From Nematostella vectensis (lineage: Eukaryota > Cnidaria > Anthozoa > Actiniaria > Edwardsiidae), in NCBI RefSeq assembly GCF_932526225.1, contig NC_064045.1, positions 11,382,442 through 11,446,441 on the forward strand: a stretch of 64,000 bases of DNA, in the 5' to 3' direction. A program made the translations under genes and the position numbers. The notes under the pieces were generated by a model, which did no database searches, was not told the origin of the DNA, and saw only the letters and a program-made list of their open reading frames with translations. Each line of letters begins with the position of its first letter. Within the stretch, counting starts at the first letter, position 1. Positions 23,001 to 35,567 of the stretch are shown piece after piece.

Positions 23001-26000
23001 AAAATTCGCAATTCGAGATAGAGAAAGAAGACACAATTTCTTACAATGGCCATCGGTTCCTTGCATTCCGGACTAATATTTGAAACACAAATAACGTGAG
23101 GCCTAAATGCACAAACCCAGATTTTTGCTTTTTAAGATATTTTTCCTTGATCATCCTTGTCCTATGTATGAGCTTAGGGACGAAAAGCTCAAATTTCAAT
23201 GACACTTTACAAAAAGTCACATCAATTTTTAAAAAGTCGCATTTGATATTTTGTTTGCTATTACTCACTAAGTACTTAGATAAATTTTCCGCCTTATTAG
23301 ATCTGAAATGAGCTTATTTGAAGCGTTTCCGTCATGTCATAGCGGGCAAGATAAACGGTTTTACATGACGTGGCTTACACAGGGTATAGATGTCAGGAGT
23401 TGGGGCTTTTGGGACAACCCTGACAAGAGTTACTAGAGATGCGATGGAAACTAGTTGTTCACAGGTTGTTAATCTACTTATGTTCAAAGGTGGTCTCGCT
23501 TTTGCACAGAAAGGGGCAGTAAGAGAATCCATTGATTACCTGAGTCTGTTTTTCTTGTCAAACAAAATATTTGATCCACGCCTTTTCCTTTGATCTGGAA
23601 AAGAAAGAAAACCATCGAAATGCCTTGTCATATACACTCGTCTAGCTTCAATCCAGCATTGATCGAGTAGCCCAGTAGGCCTAAAATTCTTCTTCACGGG
23701 GTCCTGAAAGGAGAGGGTGAATCCTATTTTCTTTCCTTCATCAAAAGGAAGGCTTCGTCTATCTATATAGTGGAACTTTGTCCTAAAGAAAGTCACTCAA
23801 GGCCGATTTCTCCAAAGTCCCCATTAAAAACGTCCATATATTTTCTGTAAATTCTAATCAGCCTTAACAGGACATACCATCACCTTTGTAAAACTATTTG
23901 AGTCCTGAGGGTGTCCTTATCAGAGAGGACTTGCCCACAATTGTTTACATCCCAATACCCAGAATGGGCAGTAAGCTTACCTTCAACTCGGTCTCACTGC
24001 AATCCAGCATTTCACATATCTTACTAAAAGCGATAGGAAGCTTTCTATTAAATCTCTTCTTGTATGCAGCGGAGAGTCGGCTTGCCACCAGGAACTGACC
24101 ATCGTGCTCTCTGACAAGTTCCGCTATCTCATCAACAAGGGTATTAGGTAATGATTTAGTGGATTGGCCAAAAGACTGTTTCGTCTTAGATGGCTGGTCT
24201 ACTTTTCCAGGCAGACCTGCCTTTGATGGCTGGTCTACTTTTCCAAGCAGAACTCCCTTTGATGGGTGCTCTACTTTTCCAGGCGGACCTGACTGGGTCG
24301 GTTTTCCAGATGCAGTTTTACGGGGTAAGCTTGAAGAGTTATTTGCTTTTCCAGTCTCAGTTTCTAAGAGACCCACTTTAGCTGCTTGACTTGGACATAA
24401 ATTGTTTTTCACAGGTAGACTGGATAGATCAGTCACTTTGACCTGCTGATTTCCTTTAAGCTGGCTAACTTTTCTCGGTTGACTTGTATCAGTGCACTGC
24501 TGGTTTGTGCTGATTTTCTTCAAGGGACTTTGTTGTGGGGCTGTTTGGGAGTGTCTGGGAGGCGTGGGGGGTGGTGACTCCGGCAAGCAGACGTACTTCA
24601 CTCCGTTTATATCTATGAGCTAAAAGGCAAGGGTTAGTATAAGAACTATAACACGAGAATGCAATATTAGCAATATCAATCTTTCTTTCTATCTCTGCTA
24701 TTCTTGATTTCGTCATGATTTACAGGAAATTCAATCTCAGCCAAAAATGTAATGCTTGAATAGAAAAAATACAGATCTCGTCAAAATCTATTTTTCTTTC
24801 TTGCATTATACCGTTAATCGCAGAGAGAGAAAAATAATATAAATATAAAATGATCTTGCATTAAAGCCGTCTTAACATAAGCGGAAACACCATTCTTCGT
24901 TAAAATATAAAGAATTTGTAAATAACAGGGAACAATAATAAGTCCCAACTAGTCCCTTTATGCGAGTTTTAGTGCAGAGTTTTAGTGTAAATAATAGAGC
25001 AGGTGCAATGGTTACTTTAACAAAAGAATCGCCAGAAATCTCCAGCGTACCTGTACAGTGGGTATAGCCGCTAGTAAATCCTCCAGCAGTGTGTATCCGC
25101 ACTCTCCAATCTTGAAGTACTGTCCGTAACACTCTGCATACTTCAACATGACCTGCGCGACCGGGAGGCGCTGGGACGGGCACGTGGCGAGGAGATCCTG
25201 CAGCTCGCGGGACAGGATGTGGAGCGTCATTCGATTTTCGATTTTGTTTGCTTTGTAGCAAGCTAAAAGAGAGAGGAAGTCATTAGGCGGGGTTAAAGAA
25301 GGCGAATCATACAATACCGAGTCAAACAAAGCATCCTTTCCCATCGGCTGATTCAAGAGAGCAACTGAGAAACTTTCAGCTGAATAATGTTATTGAAGTA
25401 TGTGACTGCAATTATTATGGTTGTTTTGATATTTTCAATAACAAAGAATTTGTGGTTGAACGAAATTCTTTTAAATAAGTATGAAATTTGAAAAAGACAA
25501 AAACAGAACACATGTATTTCGCGTTTTCGCCCACTTTGCTAAAATGCCTTTTGTTTTCTAAAAGATATTCTAAACCATTCTATTATACCAAGTCATAAAA
25601 AAAAAACTTACCTTTATCTATTAGATGGACGGTGCGGGAGTCACCAGTGCCTTGCATCTAGGGAAAGAGAGAGAGAGTTTACAGAACAACCAGAGCAACA
25701 CTATGGACCACCATCACTAATAGGCATTTATAGCATGAATGTCTTAACCTATTGGTAGGTTCGAATCACTATGCGAGATTCAATCGCTTCCACAATACAA
25801 GCTGGTTCATTCTATTGCTTAAGGTAAGGCATCAATAATTACATTTCCGGTTTCAAAGTACATACTGTACTTCACGATTGGCTAAAAAAAGTCACAGCTC
25901 CATAATCCATAGCGATCGTGTAAAATATAAAATAAGACGGCTGTTTTGATTTGCTCTTTGTACGGTTTCAAAGTAAACACTTTTCGATTGGCCAATATAT

Positions 26001-29000
26001 TGACCCGTTATTCTTTGAAATCGAAGTGTCCACACCACCGCCGCCGCCACTTGAGTGAAATTTACGTGGTTATTCACAAAACTTGTGTTCCACGAGTAAA
26101 AATGACGGCTTTTTCAAACTTTTTCGCGCACGTTATATGATGAAACAATAGCAGCCGAAAGATACTCAAAGTTTGAGCGAAATGCTATACAGTACCTGTG
26201 CAGCAGGCTTGACTGCATCCATGAGATCAAGAAGCCTGGAAAATCCATAGTCGGACACCTCACACTTGCGTCCAAAGAACCTTTTATAAGCTGGCATGAA
26301 GGCGGTGAGTAGCAATGTCTGGCCTGGCTGGCACTCCAGTAGCGTCCGCACATCTTGCTCAAATACCAGGACCCTGAGGCGCTTGGTGAGCATCACATAT
26401 CGTTCCATACCATCATCTATAACCTGGACAAAATCGCCAGATCACATATCACTGTACCATCATCTACAAGCTGGACAAAAACCACAGACCACATATGTTC
26501 CATCACCTACAAACTGGACAAAAATCACAGACCACATAACAATTTCATTTTGCACTCCATGGTGACAATCTAGAGCATCCAATTCAAACAATCATCAATT
26601 GGTCAGCACGTGACCGTGTGGCCTAATGGATAAGGCGTCTGATTCCGAATCAAAATACTAAGGGTTCCAGTCCCTTCGTGGTCGACGTAAAATTTCATTT
26701 TGCACTCCCTGGTGATAATCTAGAGCATCCAATTCAAACAATAAGTTTGACGATAGGTCGTCTGGTTCCGGCTTTGGCAAAAACACAGAACACATATGTA
26801 TGAACCACCATCTATACCATGGACAACAATCACAGATCACACATGTACCATCATCTATAACCTGAACAAGGAACACATTTGTACCATCACCTACAAGCTG
26901 AATATGGATCACAGATCACACATGTATTACATGTTATTCTACAAGCTAGAAATCAGAATGTGTATCAAAATATACTGTCTGGACATGGATCATAGAACAC
27001 AGTGTATACCACCATCTACATCATAGACATTGCTTAGGAACACATGTGCACCACTATCTATAACTTGAACTAGCATTGCTTTAATAAAACAATGAGATCG
27101 TACCTCGACGACCGAAGGGAGGGCATCCAGTAAGTCCCTCACAGACGAGAACCCATACACCATAGGGTCAAATGGCAACCGTCTGTTGAACCACTTTTGG
27201 TAGGCTGATATCACTTGACTCAGTGGAAGCTTGAACTCTTGCTGTGCCTTTAGCAGCTCTTGGAGTTCAGCAGACAGTTCTAACAGCTTAGAGATGACTC
27301 CGCCTGAAAAAAAAAACATATAACTTTTGGTAATCATCCATTGAACACAGAGCAAAGAAATCAGGAAAGCACAAGAAAGCACAAAAAGTCATACGGGGCT
27401 GTTCCTAATCGCGAATGTTGTGCAAATGTTGTGCAAATGCGCTTGTTTAATCTCACGCTCACAAATATTCAAAATCTCCGATGCTAAGAGGTCACAACTA
27501 TGCAACAAACTTAATTTCTTGCTGCAATATTTCAGGCCAACTATTACCTTTTATTCCACGCACTTATATCAAACACGGTCAAAACACAAAGACTATAAAT
27601 GCAATTGGTACAAAGCTAGGGTCAGGTAATACTTTAGTTTGGATTGGACACAAGTGGCCGTTAGTGATCACCTTACCGTTACGTATCCCAGTCTTAGCCC
27701 AGCAGACGGTTTCATTGCCTGCTTCTGACGACGTCACACGTACATTAGGTACCGCCTCTAAGGCCTCTGCTAGAGGTATTCCATTCACACCGACCTCTAT
27801 ATGCTTGTTGAACTTGATCCAGTAACATGCAGCAAAGTTCACTAGGGGAAGATTCCCTTTGTACTGTTTTAAGAGATTGTGGACTTCCAAGGTGAAACTC
27901 TCTTGCTCTATGATAACCTTACATGTAAGAACAACGGAAACGTGCTTACACTTAAAAGTCAAAGAATAGGAGACAGAAAAGACCCTTCGTCAATAGCCAA
28001 TGCTCTAATATTGAGGTCAGGGCTAAAGCACTTATTCACAACACTTTTTTAATTGTCTTAATCTCTATCATTTGGCCACATCGTCTCAACACTCACAAGT
28101 GATTTCTACACTACAAGGACATAAGTTAAGTTCTTCTTGGAACATGAGTTACATGACAATGGACTATAATCTAGGTATCTTTTTAACACTTCCAAGAACA
28201 CTCTTAGAACATGGTTTACTTTGCAAAATCATCTGACCACAATATTACGTAAAAAAAAACTTAAATTAGCTGTGGCCGGTTCCTAGCAGGTTAGCGCTAA
28301 GTTTCGGATAAATAAGGCTATCACGACATTTGATTGAATAAAAATGGCATCCATCCCTGTGTTAGCATTAACCTTCTAGGAGCCCGGTCCTGGCCTATAA
28401 TCTATATTCCACCTGAGCACTTCCAAGAACATGGATTAAAATTCCTTGCCAAGTCTACCTTACCTTAACACTTCCAAGAACATGTGTCACCAGGCTTATC
28501 GTCTGACTTCCAGGCTTTCCAAGAATGACTACCAGATCAGGAAGCATGCCTATAGAGCTCATGTCAAAGGCATGTGAGCACTTCTCATAAAACTCGCTCA
28601 GGAACTTAGTGAGCGGCATCCAGTGTAAGGGAGCTTCCTTCAGAACTGACGTCACTTCACAGCGTAGGAAGCACAGCTCCTTCTCCTTTTCGGTTGCTAT
28701 GGTGACAGTGACAGCAGTATTGAATATCTGTTGATTGTGGACCTTTGACATTGCAATCTGGGCGTCCGGAAGTTTTGGGACTTTGACGAAGGCTCGCAAA
28801 GGCATGTCTTCTCCTGCGTGGAGAACCACCGAGTACACCTAACATATATGGGAAGTTTTGCATTACTTACACCAACGAATAAGCTATGAATTACCACAAG
28901 GTTGAAAAAGTATGTTGAACGCCTTTGTGAAGCAGAGTAGTTGCGCTGACACTATTAGCGTTAGACGGTCGACTGTGTTTTTACCGTGTAGAAAACTTAG

Positions 29001-32000
29001 AATTAATGGAACTCTTCTCCTTTTTCCCAACACTTACCCACTGTAAGTGTTTTACCCACTAATAGCCGATACTGTAATTACTGTAAAACTGTACACTTTT
29101 TACTCTAAGGAGAATTTTCAAGCAGCAGGACAACCTAACAATAGGCGACCTGTATTAAGAAATCATGCAACATTTTGGGAAACACACGCCAAAATAAACA
29201 TTGAAATGGCTGCAGCATCCACGCCAGAGAGCGATGAAAAATCAAATCTTTTAATGAAAATCATCACTTTCTGATATTTCTTACTGCCTTGTAAGGGCTG
29301 AATTTCTGTCATTGTTGTTATCAAGCCGCAAAATGTTCGTGCACGAATTTGCCACAAAAAGTCACAAGTGAAAATCACCTATTTTGCCATCACTTTACTT
29401 TACCTTGCAGTGTTCCCTGAACACTGATGCCAACTTCTTCTTTAGCTCCTTCTTACTGACCGTCTCATCAAGGTTCCCCACAAGCAAGTCAATCCCTCCT
29501 CGCTGCTGATCGAGCATGGTAAAGTTATGCAGACTTGCCAGCCAGGGCGTGGTCAGGTGGTGACCTCCCATCATGAGGGGGTTCATCGCAGGGAAGGCAC
29601 CGCTGTGGCTGGGGATATTGATGACCCCAGGGTAATATGGATGTTGCTGCCACATTGTTGGGTAGGCGTAGGTGGCACTGCAAGTTGTGGTTGGGTGTAT
29701 AGATGTTGTAGCAGACTGAGAGACTATTCTTAAGGGCTTCCCTGTGAAGTCCTCCAAGGGATCATCGTCATCCACTTGCACTCCAGCAGGGTTCTTCACA
29801 TAGCGATTCCATTCCGAATTTTCCAGACCAGACCCTGGGTTATTATTACTTTTGACCGGCAATGGTCTGGTAGGCTTATCTCTAGTGACGATTGGTATAA
29901 AGTTGCTGAGTTTCCTGGACGGAGTTGCTGGGTCCTTGGGGTCCATAGCACGTCTTGATTTCAGTGGGCTTCCCTTGAGAGGGCTTGAACCGTTCACTGA
30001 TGAATAGACTACCTGTATTGCTGAACCAAACACGTCCTCTCCATCAATCCTCTTCTTAGCCCTAAATAACAATGCGATGTTATTGGTCAAGTGAGTTGAG
30101 ACATGTAATAGCTACAGCTGTTTCTTACAGAACTCCCAAAAACAAAAAGTAATACGAACAGCTTTAACAGGGTTGTTGTTGAAGTTACAAAGAATGACAT
30201 GGAACATACACTTAAATATCTTCTATCATCCAACATTTCGTCAACCTGGCAAAATACTTATAGCTTGAGAAAGCATTCATTATTAGATTCCAATATTTGT
30301 AATCAAATTTCGGTAAATGAAGATACAGGAGGGGGGCGTAAGGGTTTGCGGTGATGCAGTTTGGCCAATTTTCGTATTTTATACCTCGGTATTGTTGTTT
30401 TTTCTAAATTGCGCAGTTTACAGTTATTGACTTATTTTGACGGTTTTGCGGTTTTTTGCATTTTTCTGGCATTTTTTTTAATGAATTAGGTAGTTGATTA
30501 AAAAAAAGTAGCTGGTTGTAAAAGGATTGATGCAAAATTAGCTCTGTTAATAATTTTAAACATCAGACAAAATAAGCCAGCGATAAAACGTGAAGCAGCC
30601 GGCGGAGCTCTGGCGGTTAACCGCTTGTTTGACCGCCCCAAAGATAATACTTTTAAAGATGTTTTAAGATGGTTATTTCGAAATGCTATCATATATTTGT
30701 CTCAACATATCAAATGATAAAAATAGCAAAGGTGTGGCTGTCCAGGGCTCTTGAACTCTTACAGTACCTTGCAGCGCTTGGGTGGTTGGCGAATCTAATA
30801 GCAGCTGTTCGCCCTGTAACACTAATCACATGACCCCCACAGTTATCAGATAGCTGCCTCAGCCTCGACTTGATGTGAGCGACGTCTTTCCCAACAGGAA
30901 GATTAAGGATTGTGAGCTCAGTGGACAGGCCTGATTCATCACCAGTCTGCAGCCCAGAAATAATTAACTAGACTTTGAGGCATCTTTCACCATGATTCAT
31001 AATCTTGTTTGGAACTATGTGAAAGCCACTGTTTACTACCGTATAAATGATCTAATAAACGCACCCTATCAAAAGAACGCCTTCTATCTGATGAACGCCT
31101 CCCCCCTAAGATTACAAGATTGTTATGAAAGCGCCTCTCTAATGAATGCCCCCTCTATTTAACGCCCACTTCTCTACCCTCCTTCCCAGCTAAAAAGCAA
31201 ACGGCATAGTAATTTCGGTAATATAAATCACATTTGATTAATCTGAGTTTTGCTTCTATTAGGTGAGACTTGCTTAATGTAAAATAATGCTTGCTATGCA
31301 GGCTTTAATCTAACGTGATCCTGACTGAGAATAGAACCCCACTGCACTTGGGTTTGTTATATTTTCATAGTTTGTAAAGAACGGCCCATTCTAATAAATG
31401 CCTATCTATTGAACGCCCCCCCTCGGACCGTCGAAATTTAATAGACGCCACAGGCGTTTATAAGATCATTTACGGTAGGTATCTATTGCCAAACATTTCA
31501 CAGTATCAACAGCTCACAGTTTAGTAAATATAACAAAAAGAGTATAGAGAACAAAAGGTGTGTACTGTACGTATGTTAAAATATCTAAAACTTTTCTTCT
31601 ACATAAGATTTACCACATCTCAGATAAAGCCTACTAAAGTGGGCTCATGCATATTCATTCTTGTATTGATCAATATCAGACTACAGTAGCCTTGTAGAAG
31701 GGGCGTGGCAGGACATGAGGAGTACATAACTTAAACATTTTTGTTTGGAAAGCAAGTCTCTTTTTCATGGGGGAGGGGAGAAACATGCATTGACTGACCT
31801 AAAAAAGTGATGTGACTGTATACGATGAGTTCATTTCATAACAAAAACATTTTGTTTCCTTTTCTTGTATGTACAGGAGTAGACTTCATTTTCTTTCAAC
31901 TCTACAAGCTTAGAGGAAGCTGGCCCTAGCCACAACTTACCCTATTAGGCGTTGTTGCAATGATTGGCAGGTCAGCAGTGAACAGGTCAAAGCGCTTGTT

Positions 32001-35000
32001 CTCGTGTGCACAAGCAAGCAGTGCTGTCTGTGCATGAGCATTGTGCAAACAGACAACAGTGAGATTATGCCGATGGCGCAGGTCAGAGAGCTCTGCCGCA
32101 AAGTTGATATCGCCAGACACAAGGATGACCGTGGCAGGGGAAGGGTAGGATTGTGCAAAGCGGCGAAGTGACTGACGCAGTTTGTCATCAGCAGCATTCT
32201 TTGATGTTGCGTTGATGTGTACAACAGTCACCTTGGGAGAGAGAGCAAAATACTTATATACTAAGAACTTTTTGGTTCTTAGTTAAACAGATCCAGGCGC
32301 ATACACAGGGGGGGGGGGGTGCGCAGGGTGCCAAGTGCACCTCCCTTGGCCAGCAAAAAGTTGGTAATTTCTTATTGAGGGATCATCAAACACTATTATA
32401 TTTTTTCATAAATGATACCTATGAATGCACCCCCCTCAGCCAATCCTAAATACACGCCTGGTATCATAACACTTTTTCAAAAAGCATGACACAGTAATTT
32501 CAATATTCTAGCTTTAAGGGTTTTTGTTATGTAAGATATTCTTAAAAAACAATGCATACTCAAAAATAGATCACACTTGTATTCAAAATGATAAGGTTGA
32601 AAAACATGGGATAATAGAGCAAATTTTCAAAATTACCAAAGAAAACTAAAATTGTTTTATATGTTATGGAGTTGCTCCAACAATCAACTATGAGTTTTTC
32701 ATTAGAACAACGACAATGAAGCCAAACCAATTGATTTGAAATGGCAGCAAGAATTAGTTTTTCGGATGCATTTCATCACAAGGTGGTTTCATTGTATTTC
32801 AACCATCTGAGAGCTTGCACATTTACTCCGGCCTATCTATATTTGGTGTATTTGAAGTTGACTCTTTGTATAGTTGATTGTTGGAAGTCTCAAAAGTATT
32901 TCTAAGGGGAAACTGACAACAACAAACCAGAGAGGAATGTTTAATATATGTCAAATTTTCATTCATATCATTTACATACTAGAAATTTTTATTGGTATTC
33001 ATAAATGAAAAAAAAGGAAAACACATAATTAGGTGCGTCTCACCTGAGCCTTGTTGAGATCTTCTATGACTTCCTTTTTCTCCTTATTGATGTCGCACAC
33101 ACACATAAACTCCACCTCCCGCTTATTAGCGAAAAATACTTTTCTAATCTTCCCCACCACGGATAGTGCTGACTTCCCACGAGGTACTGGGCAGTTCTCA
33201 ATATCCCAAAACACACCAATAGGTTCTGTATAAAGAAAGTATGTAAGAATACTGATAAAATATGAAAACTTGCATCAAATATAGAAACTTCAATCAGTGT
33301 TGATCTTTTTTAATACATGGTGGTGATGCGAGGGGCAGCAGGGATGTGGCCGCTTCCCCCCCCCCAGAAAAAAATTATTTTTTAAATAACCCATTTGAGT
33401 ATGCTTAGCTAAACTGTGCATCACTGTTAAAATATTGTAAAAAAATATTAGTGACAGAGTCAAGTGCAAAATAGATCATACATGTGAAGAGATGTGAACA
33501 CACCCACACAGTCACACAGTGTGAAGCACCCACACAATCCAACACTCAGAGCTACACAGAATGCTAATAGGCAATACCACACTTACACCCTCTCTATTAA
33601 AATTTTTGACAGAAGGTGTATAAGGCACATCAATGATCACCAACCCTTCCCCCCCCCAAGCTGCATTACTCAAGGAGTTTTATAGAATGCTTAAAGCTAA
33701 CACCACAAAGAATACTTACAAACCCTCATTATTAAAATTACTGACAGGGGATGAATTAGGCCATTTATGAACACCAAACCCTACCCAAGCCGCATTAAAA
33801 ACTTCTCAGGGAGTCTCCAGAATGCTTAAAGGTAACACCACAAAAATACTTACCCTCGCTATTAATATTCCTCACGGAAGGTGAATTAGGACATCTATGA
33901 CCACCAAATCCCACCCCATCCAAGCCGCACTCAAAACTACTCAGGGAGTCTCCAGAATGCTCATAGCTGTCTCCACAAGAAAAGCATGTAGTGCTCGATT
34001 TTAAAGCATTAGCTCCAGCAGTTAGAGAGCCACGTACAGCAGGCTTTTTGCTAAATAGAGTAGTGTGGTGGCTGTGTGGTTGGGAGGAAGTGTAGATGGG
34101 TGTAGGGTGGTACAGCGGTATTTTAACAGGTTGTCCAGAATGGTGCTTAGGGTTGAGGCATGCATGGCGCTGCCTTTCTTCGTCGCTAAAGAAAACAGCT
34201 TTGCACTAGAAAACAAAACATGACCAGTCACTGAGATTTAGTTATTGCATCTGAACCAGAATTATACAGTATGCAATGGTAACAAAAGTACATTTTACTC
34301 TATATTCAGAGCTGTAGCGGGCCTCGGAAAAATGGGGGGTGCACAATACAAATTCATTAAGAAAATATTGGGGGGTACAGCCACGCCCTTACTTGTCATT
34401 TTCTTTGCAAATATTGGGGGGGGGGCATGTGCCCCAAGTGCCCCACCCCCTGTTACGGCCGTGATGTTCAATACAAAAACCATATGTCAACAGCTTTTTC
34501 TATTACAAGATGGGGGTTGTGCGTTTTTACTTCATGCCGCTTGGAAGAGTGACAGTGTAACTAAAAATAACCTTCAAACGTAGCAATAACAATAATCACA
34601 TGGCATGGTGACCACAGCTATTTCTGTGTTATTTTGGGGTACTGTTAGTTTGCACATTTAAAAGTCATGTGACTTCCTAGAGCAGGTCACCTACAGTATT
34701 GTGATGTTTCTTGACATACCACGCCACATGCCCCTGAGGGCAAATGTTTTCTCTCCTTCCCTCTTTTGATGTGTTCCTTCATGGCTTCCATCTCCATAAA
34801 GTGAGTATCGCATTCCTCAGATCCACACTCCCCGTTACATTTGAAAGCATTGTGGCTTGGACATCTAGGTGGGGGAACTACAGAACACATTAGGTAAAAA
34901 GATTTTATTAATGACAATATCAGGTGTCGCATCAGGTGCCAGACCCAAACTCTCCATTAGCGTTATTGCTAGAGCATCTAGTAAAAAGATGGCTCAGCTG

Positions 35001-35533
35001 GGAATAGCATATATACAGAGATTTCTGTGGCAGTACTAGAAAAACTACAGACAAGCTGTAGAATAACTAGGTGCTCTGCATACATTTTGGCATTTTGAGC
35101 ATTACAAAATCCTAATGCTCGAAACGTTAAGAGGAACTTACACTCAGAGGTGAAAAACATACCATTTTAACCATGTGTTCATACATTCCCCTATATAGTC
35201 ACTCAGGTACAATCACCTTAGACTAAAACATTTTTTATATTTGAAAGCATTATGGCTTAAGGTGGGATTGTGGATAATATACAGTGTGAGGATTATTGTA
35301 ATAAACTGTCAAAATCTAAATGCATTAATTACAACTGATATTTTGAATTGCGGAATGATTGCCACAAAGTACTGTCGCGCATTATAGTTGAGTAGGATCA
35401 CTCCACTCATAGAACGATCATCCTACTGTACATTAGATATGTCCCCCAGGCCTGTACCCAGGATTTTTCTTGGGGGGGGGGGGGGGTGCGAAATCCGAGA
35501 AAACATGGACCTATTTTTTTCTGGGGGAGGTGT

Positions 35534-35567
<34 letters not shown>

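Noticed and set aside
24159-24389. Plus-strand 76-codon frame
   Set aside because: Exact shadow of MARF1 exon 15 on the opposite strand.
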